In this document: positions 1-8,829 of the stretch, in pieces
How the letters are laid out: each line of letters opens with the position of its first letter
Numbering within the stretch: the stretch's first letter is position 1
From: Mycobacterium genavense ATCC 51234
GTDB lineage: Bacteria > Actinomycetota > Actinomycetes > Mycobacteriales > Mycobacteriaceae
DNA: 64,000 nt
Assembly (NCBI RefSeq): GCF_000526915.1
Contig: NZ_JAGZ01000004.1
Span: 62,001-126,000, forward strand
Reading direction: 5' to 3'
The notes under the pieces: model-generated
Databases searched by the model: none
The model's input: only the letters and a program-made list of their open reading frames with translations
Told to the model about the DNA's origin: nothing
Translations under genes and position numbers: made by a program

Positions 1-1061
1 GCGCTTTCAGTCCGCAGGCTGAACGACGCGAACAACCCGCCGCCGACCAGCGCGATCAGGCCTATCGCGGTGAACGTGATCGGCAGCACCCGCGACCACA
101 GGGCGAGCCGGTCGCGCTCGTCGCGGGCGGCGTTCACCTGGGATTCGACGGTGTCCTCGTTGGAGGTGACCTTGTAGTCGGCCAGCGTCAGCTCGGGCTT
201 CAGCGGGTCACGGGCGAAGAAGTGGTTGGCGTGCTCGGTCTGCTTGACGATGGTGCCCGACACCGGGTCGACCCAGAAGGTCCGCTGCGCGGCGTAGTAG
301 CGGGTCATGGTGATCTGCTCGGCCGGGTCGACGTCCTTCAGGCCCCACATCGCCGCGGACGTCGTCACCTTGCCGTCCTCGTCGCCGGCGTACAGCGACG
401 GGTATTTGACCGGCGCCACCAGCTTGCCGTCGGCGCTGTAACCGATGTTCTGGGTGAACTTGTAGGTAGTCAGGCCGTTGACGTCCTCTTGGCTGTCGTA
501 GTTGACGTCGTATGCCTTCTGCGCGACCGGGTCGAAGTACGGATAGGTCTTCTTCTCGGTGTGGAACGGGAAGCGGTAGGACAGGCCGTCGTGGCGCAGT
601 GGGATCGAGGTGGGCGGGTTCTCGTCGTTGAAGGTGCGCGGCTTCTGCACGGCACCGCCGGTGTGGGTGCCGTCGGAGACGGCCATCGCGGTCTTGCGGT
701 TGAGCGTGACGGTGTCGACGATTGCCAGCAGCAGTCCGGTGTCCTTCTGCTTGTCGGTGCGCCGCAGCGAGGTGCCGACCTGCAGCGTGACCACGTCGGC
801 GTTGGCCGGCGACTCGACGCTGATCTGCTGCTGGGAGACCAGGGGGACGTTCTGGTTGACGACGACGTGGTCAGTCGACAGCGACGCCGAGTCCAGAGCG
901 GTTCCGGTGCCATCGCTGACCAGCGTCGCGTCGATGTTGAGCGGGATCTTGGTGATCCTGCTGGTGGTGTAGGTCGACAGCAACAGCGCGGCAATCAGCA
1001 GGGCAGCCCCGAGTCCGATGATTCCGCATGCGGCGAACCGCAACATGACCGCTCGGTTCAC
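1..1061 (-). CDS. DUF3068 / PorA-family membrane protein (partial, C-terminus off the window)
   Basis: The frame is open to the left edge, so about 353 N-terminal residues are present; by position this is the Rv0227c equivalent (about 420 residues). I chose the GTG at 1061 because an AGGGAGG-like ribosome site lies about 10 bases upstream. A hydrophobic helix follows the start (residues about 8-28). A large polar, presumably extracytoplasmic domain comes next, and a second hydrophobic stretch (about residues 325-347) near the window edge predicts a second membrane anchor. The molecular role is not established; the family is an actinobacterial envelope protein. It is divergent from the acyltransferase at 1157, with about 95 bases of shared promoter region. 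Confidence 0.85.
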   Translation of the reverse strand, partial: MNRAVMLRFAACGIIGLGAALLIAALLLSTYTTSRITKIPLNIDATLVSDGTGTALDSASLSTDHVVVNQNVPLVSQQQISVESPANADVVTLQVGTSLRRTDKQKDTGLLLAIVDTVTLNRKTAMAVSDGTHTGGAVQKPRTFNDENPPTSIPLRHDGLSYRFPFHTEKKTYPYFDPVAQKAYDVNYDSQEDVNGLTTYKFTQNIGYSADGKLVAPVKYPSLYAGDEDGKVTTSAAMWGLKDVDPAEQITMTRYYAAQRTFWVDPVSGTIVKQTEHANHFFARDPLKPELTLADYKVTSNEDTVESQVNAARDERDRLALWSRVLPITFTAIGLIALVGGGLFASFSLRTES

Positions 1062-1156
1062 GTGGCCGTGCCCTCCCTGACGCTCTAGGCAAATCGGTTT
1101 GACCCTAACAGCAGTACCCAATTCGCCAGGCAGCACAGCGCAGGCAAACTGGGATC

Positions 1157-2308
1157 GTGACCGAGGGCCAGCAGGTGGGCGGAGTCCGCAGCTTCCTCCC
1201 CGCCGTCGAGGGTATGCGCGCCTGCGCGGCCATGGGTGTGGTCATCACGCACGTGGCCTTCCAAACCGGTCACTCCAGCGGGGTGGACGGCCGGTTGTTC
1301 GGCCGCTTCGACCTTGCTGTCGCGGTGTTCTTCGCGTTGTCGGGCTTCTTGCTGTGGCGTGGTCATGCGGCCGCGGCACGCGAGCTCACACCGCGACCGC
1401 GCACCGGCCACTACCTGCGTTCGCGGGTGGTCCGCATCATGCCGGCCTATCTGGTGGCCGTCGTCGTGATTCTCACGCTGCTGCCCGACTCGGATCACGC
1501 CAGCCCGACGGTGTGGCTGGCAAACCTGACCCTGACCCAGATCTACATACCGCTGACCCTGACCGGCGGCCTGACCCAGATGTGGAGCCTGTCGGTCGAG
1601 GTCAGTTTTTATCTGGCGCTGCCGATTCTGGCGCTGCTGGCCCGCCGCATCCCGGTGGGCGCGCGGGTGCCGGTGATCGCCGCGCTGGGGGCGCTCAGCT
1701 GGGCGTGGGGGTGGGTGCCCATCCATTCCGGTAATCCGCTGAACTGGCCGCCGGCCTTTTTCTCCTGGTTCGCCGCGGGCATGCTGCTGGCCGAGTGGGT
1801 GCACAGCCCCATCGGGCTGGCAGCGCGGTTGGCGCGCCGGCGGGTGCTGATGGCCGTCGTCGCGCTGGTCGCGTTCCTGGTGGCGGCGTCCCCGCTGGCG
1901 GGTCCGGAGGGCCTGACTCCCGGGACCGCGACGCAGTTCGCGCTGAAGACCTCCATGGGTGCGGTGGTCGCGTTCGCCTTGGTCGCGCCGTTGGTGCTGG
2001 ACCGCATCGACACCCCGCACCGGCTGTTGGGCAGCACCGGCATGGTGACCCTGGGCCGCTGGTCCTACGGCCTGTTCATCTGGCACCTGGCCGCGCTGGC
2101 CATGGTGTTCCCGGTGGTGGGGACGTTTCCGTTCACCGGCAACATGCCGACGGTGTTGGTGCTGACGCTGGTCTTCGGGTTCGCGATCGCGGCGGTGAGC
2201 TACGCCCTGGTCGAGTCGCCGTGCCGGGAAGCGTTGCACCGCTGGGAGAAACGCCAGATGCCGGATGGGCAGGCGGCAGATGCCGAGGCGGACGCGATCG
2301 CGCCTTAG
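1157..2308 (+). CDS. Acyltransferase 3 (OafA/YrhL-like) integral membrane protein
   Basis: A 383-residue polytopic membrane protein of the acyltransferase-3 family, which moves acyl groups onto envelope sugars or lipids. The family motif Arg-X10-His is visible as R21 to H32 in the first helix. Further helices include FDLAVAVFFALSGFLLW, and a SLSVEVSFYLALP segment matches the conserved WS(L/I)xxExxFY region. About ten membrane helices can be counted. The start is a GTG. The position matches Rv0228. The stop overlaps the convergent acyl-CoA synthetase stop by 4 bases. The acceptor substrate cannot be told from sequence. Confidence 0.85.
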   Translation: MTEGQQVGGVRSFLPAVEGMRACAAMGVVITHVAFQTGHSSGVDGRLFGRFDLAVAVFFALSGFLLWRGHAAAARELTPRPRTGHYLRSRVVRIMPAYLVAVVVILTLLPDSDHASPTVWLANLTLTQIYIPLTLTGGLTQMWSLSVEVSFYLALPILALLARRIPVGARVPVIAALGALSWAWGWVPIHSGNPLNWPPAFFSWFAAGMLLAEWVHSPIGLAARLARRRVLMAVVALVAFLVAASPLAGPEGLTPGTATQFALKTSMGAVVAFALVAPLVLDRIDTPHRLLGSTGMVTLGRWSYGLFIWHLAALAMVFPVVGTFPFTGNMPTVLVLTLVFGFAIAAVSYALVESPCREALHRWEKRQMPDGQAADAEADAIAP

Positions 2309-4335
2309 CCGGTGCGGTCTATCCACTCCTCCAACGTGTCCGCGGACGGCAGGTTGATGGCCTGCTCGATCTTCTCGACCAGGTCGGTTCCGTACTCGAC
2401 GGTGGACTTGATGAAGTTGCCCAGCCCGGCCAGGTGGATGCCGTCGCTCAGTAGGTATGCGCTCTCGCCGGCCACGCTGACGTGGCTCGGCTGGGCGGTC
2501 TCGCGGACAAACGCCTTGGGCCAATGCGTGTCGCGATTCCAGTCGTTCACCAGTTCCATTAGGCGCGGACGATCGCTGGCGAGGTAGTAGCCGGCCGGGC
2601 TGACCGAGATCTCCAAAATGTCCGGCCGCAACCCGTTGATCCGCAGGTTCACCAGCAACTTGCCCCGCTGATAGTTGGACAGCACCAGCATGAATTCCGC
2701 GCCGGCGTCGCTGCGGAAGAAGCGCAACTGGCGCGACCGCAGATACCGTTCGATCAGCTCCGTGCTCAATGGCTCGATCTCCATGCCCCGATCGTGACCG
2801 CGGGGCCTCAAAGGATTCTTGGTGCCCGAGGCTCCGCTCGCCTCGGTGGTCGGTAACCGCGCCATGATCTCGGCCCGGACCGCCGAGCGGCGGGCCTTAC
2901 CGGCCTCGTCGCGCAGGGGCGTGTCGACGAATTCGATGAAGTCGGGGGTGGGCGGAACCTTATACCCGGCGATGTTGGCGCGCAGGAACTCGCGTACGCC
3001 CGCCGCGTCCAGGGTGGAGTCGTCGGTCCTTTGCACCAGCGCGTAGGGCACCTGGCCCAGATCACCGGCGTTCGGATCGGGGACGCCGACGACCAAGCAG
3101 GACAACACTTCCGGGTGCGCTGACAGCGCGCTCTCGATCTCGGCGGGATAGACGTTGCGCCCGCCCACGGTGAACATGTCGACCCGCCGGTCGGACAGAT
3201 AGAGGAAGCCGTCGGCGTCGAAGTAGCCGAGATCGCCCAGCGAGTCCCAGCCGTCGCGGGTTTTCGCCGTCGATCCCAGGTACCGGTAGGTCGGCGCGCT
3301 GCCCGGTGCCGGGCGCATATAGATTTCGCCGACGACGCCGGGCGGACAGGGATTGCCGTCGTCGTCGAGCACTTTCATCTCGCCGCTGACCACGATGCCG
3401 ACCGAGCCGCGATGGGCCAACCACCGGTCGCCGGAGATGAACGTCAGCGCTTGTAATTCGGTGCCGCCGTAGAGCTCCCAGACCTTCTCGGGACCCAGCA
3501 GGTCGATCCAGGCCTGTTTGACGGCCGGCGGGCACACCGCCGCCAGGTGCCAGAACCGCCGGATCGACCACAGGTCGTAGGCCGACGGGTCGGCGTGGTA
3601 GACCGGCAGCACCCGCTGCATGATCGTCGGCACCGTCACCATGAACGTGACGCCGTGATCGGAGATCAGGCGGAGGAACTGATGCGCGTCGAACCGGTTC
3701 ATCAACAATAGGTGGTGGCCCATGATCAGCGCGAGCGCCGCCATCGTGATCCCGGTGTTGTGGCTCAGCGGCACCGGCACAAACGTGGTGTCGCCCTCTT
3801 GTGCGCCCATCGCATAGGCGGCCAGCGGCGAGAGGCGGCTGTCACCACCGGCCTCGATCAGCTTGGGGCGCCCGGTGCTGCCGCCGGATCCCATTGCCTT
3901 CCATGCCGGCGACACCGCCTTGGGCAGCGGCGCGTCCGACAACGTCGGATCGGGCGTGAAACCTTTTGGCACACCGGGAATTTGACCCTGTGGATCTTCC
4001 CCGCCGACCAGCAGTGCACGCGGGCGCAGGTCCAGCAGGCCCTGCAGCTCCGCGACCGGCAGCCGCGCCGACAACGGTTGCGGCACCGCGCCCAACTTCC
4101 AGTACGCCACCGCGGCCTGCACGAATTCCACCGAGTTGGGCAGCAGGATCGTCACGTAGTCGCCGACGCCGACGCTGCGATCGGCGTAGGCGCGGGCCAG
4201 CCGGTTGGTCGAGGAGTCCAGTTCGGCGCGGGTCAGGGTCTCGCCGTCGCAGGTGACCGCCGGCTCGTCAGGGGCTAGCGCGGCCAGCGCCGAAACCTGG
4301 GTACCGATCGGCGGAATCGGCTCACTCTGGGTCAT
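2305..4335 (-). CDS. Acyl-CoA synthetase (AMP-forming) fused to a YbjN-type domain
   Basis: A 676-residue protein with two parts. Residues 1 to about 500 are a class I adenylate-forming enzyme: the phosphate-binding motif GSGGSTGRPK, a YGGTELQ segment, GDLGYFDADGFLYLSDRR and GGRNVYPAEIE are visible. Residues from about 520 onward resemble YbjN proteins, normally a separate protein of about 150 residues. An internal ATG near 2784 would be a natural start for a separate YbjN gene, but no stop separates the halves and no good ribosome site precedes that ATG. It is therefore either a true fusion or a lost stop codon. It directly abuts php. The acyl substrate is unknown. Confidence 0.75.
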   Translation of the reverse strand: MTQSEPIPPIGTQVSALAALAPDEPAVTCDGETLTRAELDSSTNRLARAYADRSVGVGDYVTILLPNSVEFVQAAVAYWKLGAVPQPLSARLPVAELQGLLDLRPRALLVGGEDPQGQIPGVPKGFTPDPTLSDAPLPKAVSPAWKAMGSGGSTGRPKLIEAGGDSRLSPLAAYAMGAQEGDTTFVPVPLSHNTGITMAALALIMGHHLLLMNRFDAHQFLRLISDHGVTFMVTVPTIMQRVLPVYHADPSAYDLWSIRRFWHLAAVCPPAVKQAWIDLLGPEKVWELYGGTELQALTFISGDRWLAHRGSVGIVVSGEMKVLDDDGNPCPPGVVGEIYMRPAPGSAPTYRYLGSTAKTRDGWDSLGDLGYFDADGFLYLSDRRVDMFTVGGRNVYPAEIESALSAHPEVLSCLVVGVPDPNAGDLGQVPYALVQRTDDSTLDAAGVREFLRANIAGYKVPPTPDFIEFVDTPLRDEAGKARRSAVRAEIMARLPTTEASGASGTKNPLRPRGHDRGMEIEPLSTELIERYLRSRQLRFFRSDAGAEFMLVLSNYQRGKLLVNLRINGLRPDILEISVSPAGYYLASDRPRLMELVNDWNRDTHWPKAFVRETAQPSHVSVAGESAYLLSDGIHLAGLGNFIKSTVEYGTDLVEKIEQAINLPSADTLEEWIDRTG

Positions 4336-5313
4336 TTAGTAAGCGCCCGTCGTCTCGAAGATGCGCCGCGGATTTTCCACCAGCATCGTGTGCAGTTGCT
4401 CGTCGGTGACACCGCGCTCTTTCAGGGCGGGGATCGCGTCGTTGTGGATGTGCAGGTAGTGCCAGTTCGGCATCATCTGCGCCGTCAGTTCCTCGGGCAA
4501 CGCGTCGAAGTAACAGTTGGCGTCGTGGGAGAGCACCATCTTGTCGGCGTGGCCGCGCTCGCACATCTGCGCGACGATGTTCACCCGGTCCTCGAACGAC
4601 GAGATCACGTCGATGCCGAACCGGTCCATCCCGAGGTACGAGCCGGGCGCAATCAGTTCCTCGAGATAGCCGATGTCGGTGCTGTCGCCGGAATGCCCGA
4701 TGATCACCCGACTCAGGTCGACGCCCTCTTCTTCGAAGATCTTCTGCTGTTCGAGCCCGCGCCGCAGCTCGGCGTGGGTGTGCGTGGAGATCGGTACCCT
4801 GGTGCGCTTCTGCGTCTGGGCGACGGCCCGCAGCACCCGCTCGACCCCGGGGGTGACGCCGGGTTCGTCGGTGGCGCATTTGAGGATTCCGGTCTTGATG
4901 CCGGTGTCGGCGATGTCTTCCTCGATGTCGCGGACGAACATGTCGACCATGATCTCCGGCCCGCCGAGCATGCCGCCCGGGCCCTCGTAGTGGAATCGCA
5001 GCGGCAGATCGTTGTAGGTGTAAAACCCGGTCGCCACAACGATATTCAGTTCGGTGGCCGCCGCGACCCGCGCGATGCGCGGGATATAGCGGCCCAGCCC
5101 GATCACGGTGAGGTCGACGATGGTGTCCACGCCGCGGGCCTTGAGCTCGTTGAGGCGGTCGATCGCGTCGGCCACCCGTTTCTCCTCGTCGCCCCAGGCT
5201 TCCGGATAGTTCTGGGCGATCTCGGTGGTCATGATGAAGACGTGCTCGTGCATCAGCGTCACGCCGAGCTCGGCGGTATCGATGGTTCCGCGCGCAGAAT
5301 TTAATTCGGACAC
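4336..5313 (-). CDS. php: Phosphotriesterase-like lactonase / amidohydrolase
   Basis: A 325-residue binuclear metal hydrolase of the phosphotriesterase family, equivalent to Rv0230c; mycobacterial members mainly hydrolyse lactones. Metal ligands are visible: the HxH pair in TLMHEHVF (H22, H24), the bridging lysine in GILKCATDEPG, the histidine in STHTHAELRRG, the histidine in VIIGHSGDS and the aspartate in LSHDANCYFD. The frame is complete and shows no lesion. The stop touches the start of the acyl-CoA synthetase, so the two are probably cotranscribed. It borders the accessory island on its upstream side. Confidence 0.9.
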   Translation of the reverse strand: MSELNSARGTIDTAELGVTLMHEHVFIMTTEIAQNYPEAWGDEEKRVADAIDRLNELKARGVDTIVDLTVIGLGRYIPRIARVAAATELNIVVATGFYTYNDLPLRFHYEGPGGMLGGPEIMVDMFVRDIEEDIADTGIKTGILKCATDEPGVTPGVERVLRAVAQTQKRTRVPISTHTHAELRRGLEQQKIFEEEGVDLSRVIIGHSGDSTDIGYLEELIAPGSYLGMDRFGIDVISSFEDRVNIVAQMCERGHADKMVLSHDANCYFDALPEELTAQMMPNWHYLHIHNDAIPALKERGVTDEQLHTMLVENPRRIFETTGAY

Positions 5314-5373
5314 GTCGCTGATGCTAAGCGCGCCCGCCGGTGGAAGAACAGTCTCCTTTTCCGCGGTCCGGGG

Positions 5374-6084
5374 TCAGCGCTGCCGCGCTTTGCGTACGAT
5401 TTCCAGCCATTCCGTTGATTCGGGACGGGTGGTGAGTAACTGCAAACCGGCATTGTCGAGTTCGTACCGGATTTTTTCGACCGTGAGCACCTCGAGGTGA
5501 AAGCACTGCCGCAATTCCAATCCATCCACGAGCAATGCATATTCTCCTTCGACCAGCCCGTTGAAGGAGCTGTGCACGGTGACACGAGCGGTCGAACGGC
5601 CGATCGCTTTGCGTTCGGTCCAGCCTGAGGGCCGAGCGGCCCAATAGGACGGCGGTTTCCACTGAATGACGGCCTTGCCCGTCGGCTTGAGATGACGCGC
5701 GACGGTCGCCAGCACCGCCCGCCGCAGGCCGATGCCCCGGTAGTGAATCAGGTTGGTCGGCAACAGGACTGCGTCGAATCGTTGCATCAGGCGCAGGTCC
5801 TCGATGCGGGCGCGCACCGTCCGCGCGTGCCGAACTTCGGCGAGCATGTGCTCGGAGTCGTCGACGGCCGTGACTTGATGACCCAGTTGTGCCAGCGGGT
5901 CGGCAATCCGTCCGGTGCCGGCGCCGAGTTCCAGCACCGAACTCCGCGGTTGCAGCAGGGCGTGGATCTGTTCGGGCTCACTCGTCGGCGGCAGGTGGCG
6001 GTAGAGCTCGATGAGGCTACCGTCGGCCGTCCGCTCCGCCTGCGTGCCGGCTTGGCAGTAGCACTGCGGCATGAGAGTTCTCAA
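5374..6084 (-). CDS. Class I SAM-dependent methyltransferase (last gene of island cluster)
   Basis: A 236-residue methyltransferase with the SAM-binding motif I VLELGAGTGRIADPLA (about residues 50-65), an acidic residue at the end of strand 2 (TAVDDS) and a motif-IV-like FDAVLLPTNLIHY. The listed start is a TTG with the purine-rich AAGGGGCGG upstream; an ATG at 6072 is an alternative with a weaker site. It follows the ATP-grasp gene by 15 bases and is probably the last gene of the minus-strand operon. The acceptor is unknown; methylation of the cluster product is an inference. Not present at this locus in M. tuberculosis. Confidence 0.8.
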   Translation of the reverse strand: MRTLMPQCYCQAGTQAERTADGSLIELYRHLPPTSEPEQIHALLQPRSSVLELGAGTGRIADPLAQLGHQVTAVDDSEHMLAEVRHARTVRARIEDLRLMQRFDAVLLPTNLIHYRGIGLRRAVLATVARHLKPTGKAVIQWKPPSYWAARPSGWTERKAIGRSTARVTVHSSFNGLVEGEYALLVDGLELRQCFHLEVLTVEKIRYELDNAGLQLLTTRPESTEWLEIVRKARQR

Positions 6085-6099
6085 TTCCAGCCGCCCCTT

Positions 6100-7368
6100 C
6101 TAGGCCAGTTCGTAGAAGCTCGGGCCGTCCAGGTAGCGCAGCGTCCAAAGATCGCGAGCCACCACTTCGCCGACCTCATGTGCCAGCGTGACGAAAATGG
6201 GGTAGGTCAGGTCGTCGGTGGTTTGGCGCAGTTGGTCGCCGGGATTCACCCGGACCCGCATGTCGAGGAAGCTGGGGAGCTCCTTGATGGTCGCCAGGTC
6301 GTGATAGGCGATCAATGTGCCGCTTTGTGGGGCGACCATCACGGCTCGGGCGACGTGCTTGTGCAGGCGGTATGGGCCCCCGCTGCGTTGGGCGAATCGC
6401 TCGGGTCGCACGTAGGCGTCCACCATCCATTCGATCTGCGACTGTCCGGTGGCCAGGCGCGCGCTCGCGGGCAGGTTGGCGCCCGCTATGCGCGCGCCCA
6501 CTTCGATCAGGCACGGCCCGTCGGCCGTCATCTTGATCTCGGCATGGGCCGCGCCGTACCGGATACCGAGCGCATCGAGCACGGCGAGCGCGTAAGCGAC
6601 CAGCTCGTCCTGCACTTCGCCGGTCGCGGGCAGCAGCCGCCAGGCGACCGTAAGATCGGGGACACCGTTCGCACTGATGCGATGGGTCTCCCAGATGTCG
6701 CACACTTGGTGCACGCCATCGCAGCTGACCGTGTCGACCGTGTATTCGGTGCCCACCAAGCATTCCTGGGCCACCACACCGTCATGGCGCTCGTACAGTA
6801 CATTGCTGCGGCGGTTGAGGTGCCGAAAGGCCCGCACGGCCTCGTCGGGACTGTCGCACCAGGCGACACCGTCGTTGCCGGCACTTCTCAGTGGCTTGAG
6901 AATGACGCGGCCGCCAACTTTCTTGTGCCAGTTGAGGAGTTGGTCCTCGTCTTCCACCAGAATCTGACGGGCTCCGCGCAGACCCTGCTCCTTGATTCGC
7001 TCGATCATCAGATATTTGTCGCGCCGCGCGGGGCTCAACGCCGTTCCGTTGGTCGGTGCACCGGTGATCGGATGCAAGGCCTCGCTCAGCGCGTCGGCCA
7101 GTCCCACTCCCGGCTCGGTACCGGCCACCACTGCGACGGGACGCCACGGCAGTAACGCGGCCAACGTCTCGGACAAGTCGCCGCGGTGCACGACGTCGAC
7201 GTCGTAGGGGTAGTGGTCCGGTAGACCCTGCAGGGCTATCGGCACCTAGGCGCCGCTTTGTACCCGCAGCGGGGTATATCCGGCGCGCCGGAAATCCTCG
7301 GCCAGTTCGGTCCCGATGGATGCGTAGGTATCGACCAATACGACGTGTCGGGTGGATTCGTCGGGCAC
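6100..7368 (-). pseudogene. ATP-grasp ligase, interrupted by an in-frame TAG near the N-terminus
   Basis: An ATP-grasp carboxylate-amine ligase family protein of about 422 residues. The natural start is the GTG at 7368, 18 bases after the MaoC stop, followed by an N-terminal Rossmann-like subdomain beginning VPDESTRHVVLVDTYAS. A TAG at 7246-7248 interrupts the frame after residue 40; a GTG follows at once, in the same frame, and the remaining 381 residues are intact. ATP-grasp features are clear: the nucleotide-binding segment GGRVILKPLRSAGNDG, VVAQECLVGTEY and the metal-binding stretch CLIEVGARIAG. A truncated protein could start from the GTG at 7245 but would lack part of the pre-grasp domain. 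The family typically joins an amino acid to a carboxylate in peptide-like natural products. Confidence 0.75.
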
Positions 7369-7385
7369 GTGATTCTCTATTCGAT

Positions 7386-7910
7386 TCAGTATGCGGCCAG
7401 GTCCTCGAGATCGTGTTCGCGAGTTGGCAATAGGAACGCCCGTTGGCAGGTAAGGAATACCGTGCCGTCCGCTTTGACTCCACGGGTGGCGCAGCTGACG
7501 ATGCCTTGATTCGGCCGGGACTCCGACAGGCGCTTGTCCAGGTACTCGGTCTCGGCATAGATGGTGTCTCCGACGAAAACCGGGGCGACGAGGCGGATGT
7601 TGTCCCAGCTCAGATTCGCCAGACCCTTGGCGCTGGTGCTGGGAACGCTCATGCCGGAGACGATGGACAAAGTGACCAGGCTGGACACCAAAGGCCTTTT
7701 CCACTCGGTCTTTTCGCAGTAGGCATCGTCAATATGCAACGGATGCAAGTTATGTGACAGCAACGACATCCAGATGTTGTCGGCCTCGGTCAGGGTGCGG
7801 CCCGGTCGGTGTTCGACGATTGCCCCAACCTCGAAATCTTCGAACACCAGACCGGGTGATTCCCGCCAGCGGCGATCGCCAACCTTCTTGTAGGCGCGGA
7901 CCTGATCCAT
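7386..7910 (-). CDS. MaoC-like hot-dog dehydratase (mesaconyl/itaconyl-CoA hydratase-like)
   Basis: A 174-residue MaoC-family hydratase. Visible are VFEDFEVGAIVEHRPGRTLTE and the active-site-like segment NLHPLHIDDAYCEKTEWKRP, with an Asn/His placement typical of R-specific hydratases. I start it at the ATG at 7910 because a GAGGGG ribosome site sits 7-10 bases upstream; the longer GTG start at 7925 would swallow that site. MaoC plus a CitE-like lyase next door resembles the Rv2499c/Rv2498c pair and ethylmalonyl-CoA-pathway pairs (from memory), so a branched C4/C5-dicarboxyl-CoA substrate is a reasonable guess. Second or third gene of the island operon. Confidence 0.8.
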   Translation of the reverse strand: MDQVRAYKKVGDRRWRESPGLVFEDFEVGAIVEHRPGRTLTEADNIWMSLLSHNLHPLHIDDAYCEKTEWKRPLVSSLVTLSIVSGMSVPSTSAKGLANLSWDNIRLVAPVFVGDTIYAETEYLDKRLSESRPNQGIVSCATRGVKADGTVFLTCQRAFLLPTREHDLEDLAAY

Positions 7911-7936
7911 GACTAACCCCTCCACTCGCAGCAGAT

Positions 7937-8827
7937 TCAGTGAACCGGAGTGACGGCCGGCCCACGGCCCGGTGCCTCAACGTTTTTCACCCGTGCCAGC
8001 AGCCGCCGTGCCGCGGCAACCATGGGTGGACCGACCATTTGCCCGTCCACGACCCCGATCTCTCCGGACTGTGCGTGCGCGATTTCGATGACACGTCGGG
8101 CTCGTTCCACCTCCGCAGGCAGCGGCGTAAACCGTCGTTGATCACGGCCACCTGGCGTGGTTGCACCGCGGCCTTGCCTGTGAAGCCGAGCTCGCGCGCG
8201 GTTCACGTCGATCTTGAGCGCGAGCTCGTCCCTCAGGTCGAAGGTGGGCGCATCGATCGCCGGGATGCCGGCGATGGCGGCCGCCGTGACGATCCGTGAG
8301 CGCGCATAAAGCAACGGCTCCCAGTCCATCGATATGCCTAGGTCGACCGCGAAGTCGGCGGCACCGAATACCAGCGCACGCACCCGTGGCGTGGCGGTGG
8401 CGATTTCCTCGACCGCGGCCAGCCCGGCCGCGGTTTCAATCGTCGCCAGAAAAGCCACATCCGCAAGGTAGTCACCCAGCATGTCTTCCAGGATGAGTAA
8501 ATCGTGCGCGCAGTTCACTTTCGGCACCAGCAGCGCGTCGGGCCTGATGGCGCCATAGACGAGGGCGAGGATGTCGTGCAAGCCGTCGACCGTGCGCAGG
8601 CCGTTGATCCGCAAGGCGCGGACGTTCTCGGTCGAGGACCGGGTGAACACCTGAGACGCGTTGCGACGAGCCTCTTCACGCCGGGCGGGCGGGACGGCAT
8701 CTTCGAGATCCAGGGTGCACACGTCGGCGCCCGACTGCAGTGCTGCCTGGTACCGGCGCGGAGTGATAGCGCTGGTCATCAGCATGGTGCGAAACATGCT
8801 GTGTTGCAATAACTGTGGCTGAGCCAT
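7937..8827 (-). CDS. CitE-like CoA-ester lyase (HpcH/HpaI family), with an internal scrambled stretch
   Basis: A TIM-barrel CoA-ester lyase of the CitE/malyl-CoA lyase family, about 296 residues. Landmarks are CTLDLEDAVPPARREEAR (substrate/metal region), LRINGLRT, LLVPKVNCAHD, IETAAGLAAVEEIA and GAADFAVDLGIS, with the expected catalytic Glu/Asp residues. Between about 8128 and 8200 the frame differs from the family. Reading the other frame there restores a GKAAVQPRQVAVINDG-like segment, so a 2-base loss in a GC repeat and a 1-base loss have cancelled out and about 23 residues are replaced. Activity is doubtful because this segment normally lies beside the CoA site. Start: ATG at 8827 (a TTG at 8833 is possible). 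Tightly packed with the oxoamine synthase. Confidence 0.75.
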   Translation of the reverse strand: MAQPQLLQHSMFRTMLMTSAITPRRYQAALQSGADVCTLDLEDAVPPARREEARRNASQVFTRSSTENVRALRINGLRTVDGLHDILALVYGAIRPDALLVPKVNCAHDLLILEDMLGDYLADVAFLATIETAAGLAAVEEIATATPRVRALVFGAADFAVDLGISMDWEPLLYARSRIVTAAAIAGIPAIDAPTFDLRDELALKIDVNRARARLHRQGRGATTPGGRDQRRFTPLPAEVERARRVIEIAHAQSGEIGVVDGQMVGPPMVAAARRLLARVKNVEAPGRGPAVTPVH

Positions 8828-8829
8828 CG

